DNA from: Nephromyces sp. MM_2019
Taxonomy: Eukaryota > Apicomplexa > Aconoidasida > Nephromycida
Length of the DNA stretch: 64,000 nucleotides
Assembly: GCA_015657535.1 (NCBI GenBank)
Contig: JADHZB010001111.1
Span: forward strand, 2,142 to 66,141
Reading direction: 5' to 3'
Part shown: one piece after another, positions 25,332 to 37,213 of the stretch
Position numbering within the stretch: the stretch's first letter is position 1
Layout of the letters: each line of letters starts with the position of its first letter
Notes under the pieces: model-generated
What the model was told of the DNA's origin: nothing
Databases searched by the model: none
What the model saw: only the letters and a program-made list of their open reading frames with translations
Made by a program: the position numbers and the translations under genes

Positions 25332-25799
25332 AATTTCTTCCAAACATGAACTATCCTTTTTCGGGAAGGCTTTCGGACTTGCTCCTGTAAGTGACCATAT
25401 CTTCTGATCATGCACTTTTTGGAAAAGGATTATCCCCTGTTTCATGTAACTTTCTCCCATCATAAAGACTAATTGAGAATCGAAATACTGAAGAGCGGCT
25501 TGCAATGTTTCCTTTACAATGTTGCTTGATAATATGTTTTTTATATATTTAAGTTTTTCATCTAAGAATTTTCATGAATGCTATAATGCAAGTTGCAGCA
25601 TAATGCTGAGTAAAAATATTGACACTATGAAGAGCATGGGATAATGGGTCTCTCCAGCGCTAGTGATGGCTCCTAAATTGATTTCGACAGTGTTAAAGCT
25701 GCTTACATAGCTTTATGTAGTTGTGCTTTCTCACTCTTTTTGGTCTTTTTATCCCAGGAATGGTTAGCCTCGATTAGACCAATCATCTGAAAGAATATA
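25332..25799. other. Convergent intergenic region
   Basis: 468 bp between two facing stop codons. It should contain both 3' untranslated regions. Nothing else is seen. Confidence 0.6.
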
Positions 25800-28246
25800 T
25801 TATGCGAAATCGCCTTTATTGAGCTTTACCCATGTGCCTACCATTTTGTCTCGATTAAAGATTGCGTAATATTTACGTATAAACGAGTTTCCTAGTACAA
25901 ATAATGGCCCTCGTGGGTAAGGAACATCCTGCAGTAGATTCCAATATAATCTGGATAAATAGTGATGGTGAGGAGTAAAAACTTCTAACCATAGGCATAA
26001 ATCCTGCGGCACCTGTTTAAAAGTGGAATTTTAATGAATGTTATAGTTATATTAGAAGTACTGTTATGATATTACATTCAGATGTCCTTCCCATTGAATT
26101 AATTTCTTCGAGCACATAGTCTCTTGGATGCATTGGAAAGGACACTTTTCGACCGTAAGTATCTCTAAAGTTTGTAAATTATCACAAGTTGCGATACTCT
26201 GCGTTTTGCATGTAAAGATTACCGTAGTATAATTGAAATTATGGGCAATGAGTGTAAGTTAGAGCAGTCTGGCTTCACTCCGAGGTAATCCAATAAGGGA
26301 AATATGACGTTGCTTGGTCCGGTTACCTGCAACAGGCTTTCTCAAGTGACTGGAATGGCTCAACAAGCTTTTATATCATTAAATTCATGTCTTCGCATGG
26401 CTGCCTGATACTTTAAAAAGGTAAAAACTGGGTGCTACTTACGTACCAGGCTAGAACCGGTATCCACAGCAGCTTTGCAACCTCTTTCTGGACAGATATG
26501 TAGTTTTTTTTTGCCTACCATTATGGAGTGCAACGCAACCTCCCAATAATCTGGGTTTCAATGTTTCGCTTAATCCGTTTAGTGTGTATGGCCTTGTGAA
26601 CTATGAAATTTTAGTTACCAACGGAAACTACTGGGAGCCATTTGACGTTGTCCCCAAAATGAACATACCTAAGAACCACTGAGCTTGTCGCATGTTCGAT
26701 TAAAAAGGCATGAAATATCCTATGTGGCTCACTTCGGATCCGCAGAACCAAACTATGCGATTGACCACGTGTGCATGTGCGTAAGCTGTAATTAGGTTTC
26801 TTGCATCAAAGTACCGTAATTGACCCGGGTCTGCATGTTACGCTATATGATATAACTCCGACTAGACATTTATCCCACTTACTTATCTGGATCCTCCGAC
26901 ATATACACAGAAAATACATTATGTTTTATGAGCTTCTAAAGTATGAGAATATATACCGAATTGGTTTCAGCAGTACATCGAATATTTCTTTGTGCCACCT
27001 GGGCAGTATGTGCCATACCTGTTTTTTAATATTTTCTATCAGTGGTAGAGCATCCTCAGGAACATTAGCTTGCCCTCGAATCTCCGCAAACCCCAAGCCA
27101 ACAAGACCATCAAAAGGAAGATCGTTGAATGGATGCTTTGACTCTGAATAATTAGCTGCATACTAGCTGCACTTGGAAGGTTTTAGGTTATGCATGCTAC
27201 CAGCGAGTGCAAGTCCTATCAGCTGGTCTGCTATAGTGCTGTGGATCTCGGTAATAAGCCAGTATTTTTATAGATACCAGGAAAAGAGAATGTACTCTTA
27301 CATCTCGCCTAGGGTGACTTTGTCTTGTGCCATGAGAATAACTGTGAAGTTGCTCAGTTGCTTTCATAGAGCATCACCACGAAACTCAAGGTACAACGAG
27401 TATTACCACAAGCACCAGTTCCATACTGCATGTAAGATACAGGCATGCTGCTGTCCTTGGTCTTCAGCTTTCGGAAAGTACTAGACCTTTCTATTGCGTA
27501 TTTTTGGTGCCCATCACAACCTCTGCTCACAACAATGGTTTTGCAATATACACTCGCAGGTAGGCAGAGTGGCTTACCCTTTGCATTTTGAAAATGGTAT
27601 CCATAGACTTGAGCTCCCGGTATCAAACACCTTTGATAAATATTTGTCGCCTCTATTTCTGAATTATCCCATGTTGTGAGCCACTTTACCACGATGAAGG
27701 TTACTGGTGGTGTCCCGACGCTATTAACAAATATTGGGGAAAACAATCCAGGCTCAGCTACTATAAAAGCCGTAAAATAAGGAATCCCTTTGCTATACCT
27801 GATTTTTCCAAAGTACTGGCTGTTGTGGAAGTTAAGCAGTGTTGATATCGTCTTCTTTTTTTCTATGGCCTGGTCTGCCGTCTCCTCATGAAGCTTAGTA
27901 AGCTTTCGGATGTACTCAACTGCGGATTTTCCATTTTTTTGATACGTCAGCTCCACCTAATTACCAGGTAGCGCGTATTGTGAATTGTAGCAAAAGAGTT
28001 AAGCAAATAATCCGCTAAACTCGACATTTAGTTCCAATTTTAAGTTTATACTACCTGATACTTGGGCTCCGTGAAAATTTCATTTTCGGATAGATAGCCT
28101 TCAAGCTCGGAGCGTAAGAAACGAGGATTACTTTTAGCATATGCGTTAAAGTGTATAAGGAGCAAAAAATAGAGGGCTACGAAACTAAGACCGGATCCTG
28201 ATCGTCTTGTCGACCATGTAGTACGAGAGGATCCGCTTATACGCAT
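25800..28246 (-). CDS. Pepsin-family aspartyl protease (plasmepsin/ASP-like), 17 exons
   Basis: Secretory or membrane-anchored endopeptidase of family A1. Exons (minus order): 28246-28055, 27956-27799, 27720-27690, 27630-27578, 27522-27407, 27341-27302, 27238-27201, 27143-27019, 26935-26883, 26830-26815, 26752-26733, 26668-26619, 26550-26447, 26326-26223, 26164-26076, 26012-25990, 25928-25800. All phases agree, giving 446 residues. A basic start is followed by a hydrophobic anchor at about residues 19-36 (LSFVALYFLLLIHFNAYA), then a propeptide of about 70 residues. The mature domain begins near FHNSQYFGKI (107-116). The first catalytic site is VFDTGSSSLW (Asp130), the flap Tyr178 is in MQYGTGAC, FDGLVGLGF follows, and the second catalytic site is AAVDTGSSL (Asp327). 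The end has GPLFVLGNSFIRKYYAIFNRD, the family's C-terminal block. Paired cysteines frame the usual loops. Both active-site motifs are intact, so it should be active. Layout fits plasmepsins and coccidian ASPs; which subgroup cannot be settled by eye. Exon 10 is only 16 bp. Confidence 0.93.
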
Positions 28247-31200
28247 GTTAGTTTGATTTTATAGTTCCTGTTGAATGTTACTGGCAGCTCTTTGAGCACG
28301 TCATAAGTATTATGTTTATGCTCTTAATAGCGCTTTGAAGTGCTTCCATGCGCCTGAGCAACTAAAACGGTGTGTGCATCGGATACCAACTTGGCGAAAG
28401 TGATTCCGCGTTATTATTGTGTTTTTCCCGTCTTACAGTCAAGTCAGATGGGGCACAAATAGGTTGATAGCAGAGCAGAGAATACGAAATGCAATATGAG
28501 AAAAGAACCTGATGAGTCTCGATCCATCTTACTTGGGGAATAATGCAATGTATGTACATCCACTTATTTGTGTAATCGGGCTGATTAACTCTTGCTGTGC
28601 ACCCGTTGGTGTAGTCTTTTGTTGTCGGTATAAGAGTCACTTAGCTCTATAAGATATTTGTGTTCGAAGCGTATATTTCTTAATATAACTTGTAGCAGAG
28701 AAATGTGCGATTTCCCTCAGAAAGAGTCTAGGGAGTTATCTAAGCCGGCTTGTAGGATGCCGCTCACATTTATCATGCAGCTTATGCGTTATCAACAATT
28801 TAGACACATTGCATTATCGTGAGTTTTGCTTAAAACGAAAGGAAGCGGCATGCTGGCATGCTAAAACTAAAGATATCTTAAGTTAAGCGGTTAGTATCTT
28901 TTGAACGGATACTAACGACTGAGATTTACGGGGGATACAGTTAAAGGGCTCATGGAACTTTGGCCTTGTCGTAGATAGCAAAGTGGCTATGATTTGAGAG
29001 GCTCTATTTCGGAAAGCTTAACCGGGGTAAACAAATTCCAAACGCCTTTTCTTTATGCCTTTCTATCCATTGGCTGGAAAAACTTAACGAAACATTATAA
29101 TTCAAGTATTTTCACATTAACCCATAGGAGAGCAGGTCCTCGAAAGAATCAGGCTTCACTCGACAATTATCAAACTCGAGCACCGTGACTAATGTTCCTA
29201 TTTTCGATAAGATAGGTGTCAGCACGGGAGGAAATCAAGAGTGTGCTGCTGCTTGAATGAATCCATGGCTGCTTAATTTGGAATGGGATAAACTTTCATA
29301 TTATCCACACGTCAATAGCAACTCATGAGCAGGACTGGAGATCTTATTCGATGTGCTGTCGCGAAAGTTGTACCCTAGGCCTGCTCGAAACCGCGGTGGA
29401 GTTAATATTTTGCTTTTGATGACAGAAGCTTATGCCTTTTCATCTTGTGAAGCCGTCCAAAAGCTGGAGTATTAGAGCTGTCGGTAGGGTTGAATTGCAC
29501 TGTATTTTCATGCTTGTATGGTTACTGACATCATGCTAGTTCTTTCAAGAATCGATATATTATTCTCCTATTCACCTAAATGCCGCACAAACTCTAGGCT
29601 CGGTATCTGCGGTGGGTAGTAAATAGGGTAGAGGCGCTTTTCATTCTTCGTTTCCCCACTCTACTTCTCATGTAAGTGACGATCCTCCGAATTGAGTGAG
29701 TAGAAGGCTATGTGTTACTTATATGACAGACTCACGGGGCTATTTCGACCAGCACACCGTGTTTCAACCAGCACATGTATTATGACACTGTGTGGGCCTT
29801 CGTAAGAAACCTGGAATTCATTTCCACTCGTTATCAGAATCTGCTCGGGTTTTCCCCGCTGGAATGAGCTATTTATTAAGGATATTAGGCTATAGCCTCA
29901 AATTTATCTGTCACTGCTAGTCAGCTACTTATTTATGGCTTCAGATGGCTGCCCCTCATAATATTCTTAGAAAATTCCCGTTTTCTCAATGCATCGAAGT
30001 GTGCGATAAAGTAAATCTTCATATGACTCCATAGAACTTTTTGGAGCTACGCATATTTTTTGCAAATGAACTGTTCTTTCACTGAAAGCTTTGTCTAGCT
30101 TCTTGTAGAGGCTTGTAGATAGTTTTTCTAATTTTTGCATAACTATTGTGAAATGACTGCAAAGTTGAGTTTTTGCATGACGCATGTTTATGCTCAAAAA
30201 ATAGCCTTTTAAATAGCTTCTTCGATTTCCACTTCGCAAAATTTTCCAGTTTTTAATCTATTAAGGTTTTGAACCGCCCTGCGCAGTGTAGTAGCGTTGT
30301 TGATTTCGAAGGTGTCTGAATTATTTTAGCAAAGATTGGGTAGCCTGCCATCATTATGATACTAGCGCTTTCATGGAATCATTTTTTTTTGTGCATATCA
30401 GGGGGGTTTCAGAATCATAAAATTTAGGTGAAAGTAACAAAATAATAAGCAGGCTGTGATTACACCTTGGGAGTTCATTTTCTACTTTCTTCCAAGCTTA
30501 TAATGCCGGGTTGTTCAGGTGTTTGGCTTTCTTGCTTCTTCTCATTCCATATTAATAGCAATTTTATTTGTATCCTTCCAAATAATGTGAAAGATAGGAA
30601 CAGATTTCTTTTCTGAATACGCTATTACGAAATTACTGTGAAGGAATTATGTACCGTTCTCATACCCTTATATATTCCACCCATCCATCGCTATACCAAT
30701 GGTAGGGCGTAACTCCAAACTAAAATTTCCGTATAAGTATTTAAGACTTATGAGCGAAATTTGTCACGTCTAACCTTGTTTTATGTTTCACTTTTTCAAG
30801 TCCAAGCACTGTGTTAGCTGCATGGAAACTTTTATGATGCATTGTAATTCAGAAGCGCCTGCTAGTATGCACATTTATATCTTCTTTCTTAAAGTGGAAT
30901 ACAGCTAACTCCGGTTTGGCAAACCCTCCTCAAGTTCTCTTGTATTCGCTTGATTTCCTCTTTTAAGTAATCTGCACCGGCTCAATTCCCTTTGCTGCTT
31001 TCTTCACGATAGAGTTAAGCGTATGTTGGATAATTGACACCTTGGTTCCAATCTACGAGTGATAATCTGAATATCTATATTTCACTGGTAGCCGACTATA
31101 GTGTATCTGAAAATTTTGAGTAAGGCCTATTATACGATATGACACTTTTATTTAATAAAGGGGAACTTTTGCATTGTCCTGCAGACTCTTTCTTATACTC

Positions 31201-31425
31201 TGATGCTGTTTACTAAATATTCTCACTGGTAGCAGAAATGGATACCATAGTCACTATTTGAAGATGCTGATGACGCATTTTTTTAGCAGATTGTTATTGA
31301 GAAGTTTACGCATGGTTAAGCTTTAACTGATATCCATCAAGCTCTATACTCACGGATGCTTATAGGATAACTTGTTGAGCTGGAACTTTCCTGCTGGGTT
31401 GTAAGACTAACTTGCAACTACCGTA
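28247..31425. other. Divergent intergenic region with a weak minus-strand exon candidate
   Basis: About 3.2 kb between the starts of the protease (-) and RPA2 (+) genes. Both promoters should lie here. The right half is T-rich on the plus strand, as in the sense introns of this genome, so an untranslated 5' exon of RPA2 is possible. The only coding-like signal is described separately at 29967-30315. Confidence 0.5.
29967..30315 (-). other. Possible exons of an unidentified gene
   Basis: Two overlapping minus-strand frames look protein-like. One follows an acceptor (aattcag) at 30316-30322 and reads to a stop at 30209, including NATTLRRAVQNLNRLKTGKF. The other covers 30183-29967 from an ATG and includes MQKLEKLSTSLYKKLDKAF. 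No donor joins them in phase, and the surrounding strand composition (plus strand T-rich) argues against a minus-strand gene. A single-base error in the A/T runs near 30230-30245 would fuse the frames. Treat as a hint only. Confidence 0.2.
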
Positions 31426-34057
31426 ATGGAGGGGAATTTTGGATTCAGTGGCCCAATGTTTGGGGAAAATATCGGTATGCTTAGCCTTAGTATAAATTTC
31501 TTTTCTTTTCTTTCTTTCTACTGTTTTACATTGCTATGTTGAAAAAATTTTGTTTTGCACGGAGTCTTTTATTGACAAAAAAATAACATATAATGTGATT
31601 TTTCCTATTTTTTCAGCGGGCAGTGGAGGTATGTTTTTTGGCGGTGAAAATATCAACTTAATCGGTGGAGGCTTCCTGGCATCCCAAAATGTAAGCGCCG
31701 GTACAGCTGCCCAAGGAGCCTGGGGAAGAAATACCTACTTAATATTGAAAATCGGTTAGCAAAAACTGGTATTTTCTCTGTTAGCAATCAATTTTTTCCA
31801 TCGACTTGCAAAAGCGTCCGTATATTGGTAAATCTTATTCTTTGAACTGTTTCTTGATTGAGTTTGCGTGAATGTCAATAAATTTATGAAATTTTTGAAT
31901 GGTTGAGGATAATTGCATTACATTATATCTTCTATAGTGAATGCCACTAGTCTATATCAAGCTTATATTCTTGTCGGCGCTACAATAGGTGTTAAATCCC
32001 TGAAATTTTGTATTGAAGATAACTCATGACGTATTTTCACCGTTTTTAACCTTTATAGCAAGTAGAATGAGCTTTTAGGCTTTTAACACCGAAGTCTTTG
32101 TTTTAATCTTTTTTTGCTTATGTAGCTTCTACTTGTTTTTTCCCGACTATCCTACTTAGTTTTTTCGTGACTATTCTACTTGATTTTCAAATATATAGGA
32201 ATGATTAATAGGGCTTGGTCTGTAGATCCAGCTGATACACATGTTCGTATCCGCGGGATTCAAGTGGAGCACTTTCGATTACTTGGCCATATCAGAAATG
32301 TGCAGAAGCATGACAACAAATATGTGTTTTACATAGATGATGGTACTGGCGTAATTCCTTGTGACTACATGTTAACTGACGAAGTTAGCCCTTATAAAGA
32401 GCAGCAAATGAAGGTATGTGTTTGCGTATTGCGAATAGTTTGGTGGGTATAATTTGTGCCTTTTTTGCAGGGGAATGCAGGCAGCCTTGATTTTCAATTC
32501 ATTATGAAGTGTTCCATAAGTGCCTAGCTTTAATGCTACTTTGAGAAAAAACTGAATAATTGCTCGTTAAGTTTTTAACTGCTGCATCGCTGCTTGCATA
32601 TCTACTTTTTGTTGGCTGGATATTTCTCCATTAGAGTTTCCGTTTGTTTCTGTATTTTGAGCAATATATCAACTTTTTACTGAGCTTAATATTCAAAATC
32701 AGTACTGTGAGGACTCCTGCATGATTTCTTGTGTCGCATTATATTGCTACTAGCAAGTTCAAATATTATTATCGTAAATTTTTCTGGCCATTATTACTGA
32801 GTTATAATTTTACTTTGTAGGAACTCGTTGAGACACCTGAGGTGTACGTCAAAATATATGGGGCTATTAACCTCCTTGGAAAGAAGATTCCTTATGTTAG
32901 AGCCCACGTGATACGACCTATATCGCATCCGGATGAAGTGACGCTACATGATGTTGAGGTTTGCCATTTTATACTTAAGACAGAGGCAAATAGCGATACT
33001 ATGGAGAGTGGATTATCTGGTATATCTACCCGAAAAGTTGAGCCGAGTGATGCTATGCCTCCTGCTAATAACTCTGCAAATTTTGCATTTCCTATGAAGG
33101 ATTCGTACACTAGTTCGCCTATCCACAATATGGTATAGCTTTGCTCATACTGTCACTTTCACGGACGTTTCTTGTCTATTGTCAGCTTGGTTGCGTGCAT
33201 GTGATGAGAGTATTATTTTTCAAAAGATGTCGCTGAATTGTGACATTTAAAAAAACTTCTTTAGAGGCAGTATGGCGCAATTTCGTAAGTTTTTTTTAGA
33301 TCATGTCAAAAAAGATTAAAGGGGGGGGGTACATGTGTTGGTAGTCATCAGTAAATTTTGTATTTTAAATGGGCATATAAAATTCTACCTTCGAAATTGC
33401 GGCTCTATTTTTATCGGGGGTCTACTCAGTCTTTTTGTGTGTGTGCTCTTCTCTTGACTTATTTGTAAGATAATAAGTATGCATATCTTGCTCATAGGGA
33501 TACGTTCCGGATAACTCGGCACAGCCCTCAGTTCCTCCATCTATAGAGCTAAGGAGAGCCATAATGCAGGTCTTAAACGAGAACAGGATATCGAAGGACA
33601 GGACTATTGGGCTTCATGTAAAAGAGATCATGCTTCGTGCGCAGAGATTGGTAAATTCTTCTGGTAAGTTTAAATAAAAAGTGTTAACTATAACTGTGTT
33701 AATATTACTTCGTGTGTGCTTTCTTAATTTCTTTTGTTGATTAGTTCAGGTGATAGGTACATGATACGCGAATCACCCTATTCTTCTGGCTTCATTTTTC
33801 CTATATTCTGAAAGCTCTATAATTGTTGACATAAATGCGATAGTGTTACGAATACATATTTGAGCAGTTTTCTGAAAACATTGAAGCCGTTGCCTAACAC
33901 AATTTTGTTTTGCACATTCAGATTGCTTGCAGTTTTATGTTTACTTGCAGCTCTAACAGAGGAGCAGGTTCGTGCTGCCCTAGTTCACTTAGACCATGAG
34001 GAATCATTGGTATGTACCACTTTCAACTCTGATACTTACGATACAACTAGTGGCTGA
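31426..34057 (+). CDS. RPA2: Replication protein A 32 kDa subunit, six exons
   Basis: Middle subunit of the heterotrimeric single-strand DNA binding complex RPA, acting in replication, repair and recombination in the nucleus. Exons 31426-31474, 31617-31754, 32199-32413, 32821-33132, 33498-33663 and 33951-34057 join in phase to 328 residues. The N terminus is Gly/Phe-rich with a repeated MFGEN / MFFGGEN element, like the flexible phosphorylated N terminus of the family. The OB fold starts near GRNTYLILKIGMINRAW and contains VRIRGIQVEHFRLLGHIRNV and YVFYIDDGTGVIPCDYM, the hallmark strands. A linker leads to the C-terminal winged helix (IELRRAIMQVLNENR to EEQVRAALVHLDHEE), ending SLVCTTFNSDTYDTTSG, which matches the family's last strand. 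It is longer than human RPA2 (270) mainly in the linker and N terminus. Start is the first ATG with the Gly/Phe-rich run. Confidence 0.92.
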
Positions 34058-37000
34058 GACGAACAGGCTTTCCGCTGAATCCTTGGCCTGTGTTAATTTT
34101 ATGCTGCCTAGCTTCGTTTTTATTTCAATGTGTTCAATAGTAATACTGGTAGTCTACCGAGATGTTCATTAGTAAGATAAGCGTAGGTTCAGTTTTTTGA
34201 GGTTCCAAGCGGAAACCATCCCGATTCTAATCGATTTTCTACTTGTTCATCGAGTAGTATTGAGTATTAATTCGCATAAGCTCCACCTAGTGAGAGCTTT
34301 GTTCCTGTGTTACGCTAAAAAAAGCTTTATGCTGATTGAGAATGTGAAAATATTTTTTGAAAGGCTTGTTTTACGCATTCGCTTGCTAACATTGTCTGTG
34401 CCTTTCAATTGACAGGAAGTCCAATTGAAGGTTGCCGCTTTGTTGTGTTCATCAGGCATTAAACTTGGTGTTACACTCAGTTTTTATGAAAGGTTTTATT
34501 AGCATAAATTTTTTGATGCAACACGTATTGACATTTATGGTACGCTATGTACAAATATTGAGGGCTTACATTTATGACAGTTGTCACACAACATGCTCCA
34601 AAAATGCCGGCTATCTTATCTCAGATTGCTTTTTAGCTTCGACTATTATAATGCAATACAATTTTTTGGAATATGTCCTTGCAGCTTATTAGTTGCTCTA
34701 TGAGTTGATACATTCACTATGGCCGCTCCTGCGCTCATGGGAGCCCAGAAAATGCGCTTTAGTTTTGACTCAACGCCCCCCTTCCATAAAGTTTTTTTAA
34801 CGATTAAAGTTTAGCGCTTGATTTTTTGGAGGCTTGCAACTGAAATTGTTTATGAGCTTTCGCTTTTATACATATAGCCGCCCAAGTTATTAATATCATG
34901 CCGCACTTAATCCTTAAATTCTTTGTTGCGGCTGCGTATTTTGTTTGGCTAAATGTGCATTGGGAATTTTGTGTTGCGGAAAGATTACAAGCGGCCTATG
35001 CCAAAATCCTTCGTTTGCTTTTTTGTTGAGCATCAGCGAAGCAATTATTTTTATGGGGTACAAAGCACTTGGGGCTATTTTGCTGTGCGCGCTGCAGTTG
35101 GCTAATATTATTAAAATGTCGAGAAAGCGGCTCTTGACTATGTTTAAAAGTATTTTTTCTGTGCAGCTGTTGAGTAGCTAGAGTTGGCTATGCTGACGCT
35201 GATGGTCATATTTTTACGGAAAAGAGTTCAGCAAACAGCTTTCGTGGATTTTTAGTTCTAACTTGATGCAATATAGCATATAATATAGAGTCTCTCATGC
35301 TGCAACTGTATTTGCAACTCTACCGGAACTCACGCCGTAGGGTGGAAAGAGTAAAATTAGGTTGGGCTTGACGGGCATGATGTTTTTTGCCTCTGGTATC
35401 TGCCCTACAACTATGAATGGGTCAGATGGATGACTTAAAGAAAATTTGACAACCCGCATATGTTGTGATACTTTCAGTACCAACTACACCTATTAAAAAT
35501 ATTCAAGACTTATCCTGAACCTACTTGAATTTAATATCATAATATTGACATAGCCAACATTTTGATGGAGCTATTCATATTCCTCAAATTCTTACAATCG
35601 AAACTATACAGAACTAGTGTATATTCAGACTAAGAATATATTGTGTTACGCCTGTAATAGCTAAGGTCGGAGATGCCACCATGCCACTGAATCACGCATC
35701 CTACAGAAATTAATAACCACTTCAACTTAGTCCCATTTCTTATGCTTCATGAAGAAAGCTCCAAATAGTTGCTCTAGAAAGGCTTGAGACGCTAGCTCTA
35801 CGTAAGGCCACGATTACACCTCGTGTAGTTTTCGCACTTGAAAATAGGGGTACACTGAGATTAGGTGTTGAAAGAGGTGAAATTTTATTCTTCTCCTTTT
35901 TCTTCGTTTTCCTCGTATTCTCTTTCTCATTTTTATCCTAATCTCGGCATATACCAGGGTATGAGGATCTACCACAAAGCTTGTCTTTTTGCTGCTATCT
36001 ACAATTCTGCAGCGTGATTAAGTATACGCTGGTACCTCCTTAATGCCAGAATCAGAATGGTAGAACAGCAGTGGAGTGTTGCACGCGCATACATAGCATC
36101 AATACAGACATATTTCGCATTATCATTTGGCCTTTACCAGACACGCCATGAACGGCCTTATTGCAGTATCAATCGTAATAAGAAGCCAGGCGTATACTGC
36201 CGGCGGCGCCGACTTGGTCAAGCGATACAACATGACACCCGGTGGCACTCCTGGAAGATATTGTCGTACTGTATTTCGAAGACTTGTTTTGCCTCATGCA
36301 AGGATTGCATGGCTTCACAGCCCCCGTAACCAACGGCCCTTTCCTTAAGCCTGTGCGTTATTTCCTTTCGTGGCAGCTGAGGCGATAATCATCATCATCC
36401 TCCATGGGCGTTTTCATATTACATGGCGACTCGCTAATAACCCCAGACTCAATATTTTTGCTAATGTAGCGCCCCATAGGCGAAGCATACACTTAGTTGA
36501 CGCTTGTGATCATCTTCACATTATAACGCGCTTGTAGTGATCACGTTGTTGACTATTGTGGCTTTCTTCAACTTCTTGGGGTATTCAGAACATATTTTTT
36601 AGTCTGCAACAAGACTGAGCAATGGAATACTCCTTGGCGAAGCATTTAGTATACAATCTTAAAGAGGAGCATCTCCGTGGTTATTAGGTTCAAAAATCAT
36701 TCTTGGTTTTCGTTCGCTAAGAAGCGGAAGGCTTTTTTGCCGAGAATAGAGGTTTTGACGGAGAGATATTCATTTCTTCAATTAGAGTTCAGGATGCTCC
36801 CTCGGGCGAGCGTAAAATAGTTCCAGGCAGCATGCGCAATCTGTCTACCGTGTTGCAGCGCCCTCTCTTACTCTACGACTTTCAACATCAATAAGAACAA
36901 AATACCATTTTTTATAAAAATGCGTATTTACGTACGTGTGTGTGCGTCTTCATGCTGATTTATTTCGATTTTTTTCACTGTGTGTATGTATGTGTCTTTC

Positions 37001-37213
37001 TCTTTTTTGTTAAACTGCGAAGTAGCCATGGTTTGTGAGACATGTTGGGAATCATGCAAGCATCAGGCATACCACCTTTTTTGTAAATGAATTATCTTGA
37101 GTAATACTTGCTTCCGCTACGAATAATTTCGTTGCATTACATCCACACTATGTACTGCAGCGCATAAAATTACCTTTGCTTAAGCCCTAGATAATAGTAC
37201 CAACGATATCGCA
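34058..37213. other. Intergenic region of about 3.2 kb upstream of BOP1
   Basis: Between same-strand RPA2 and BOP1. The first kilobase is T-rich on the plus strand; the remainder has even composition. Overlapping plus-strand frames at 36057-36348 lack splice context. A minus-strand exon candidate at 35295-35483 is listed separately. BOP1's promoter should be at the right end. Confidence 0.5.
35295..35483 (-). other. Possible exon(s) of an unidentified minus-strand gene
   Basis: A minus-strand frame with protein-like composition (VKFSLSHPSDPFIVVGQIPE, then KPNLILLFPPYG) contains an acceptor-like gggcag and a consensus donor ggc|gtgagt. About 200 bp further upstream a second candidate (CVIQWHGGISDLSYY, around 35700-35650) sits between a good acceptor and a gtaaca donor. 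The pieces cannot be joined into one unambiguous frame and resemble no family I know. Confidence 0.25.

Noticed and set aside
27494..27679. Plus-strand frames within 26.8-27.7 kb
   Set aside because: Shadows of the minus-strand aspartyl protease exons.
36057..36348. Two overlapping plus-strand frames upstream of BOP1
   Set aside because: Different frames over the same bases, no similarity, no splice signals; BOP1's own start is well supported downstream.
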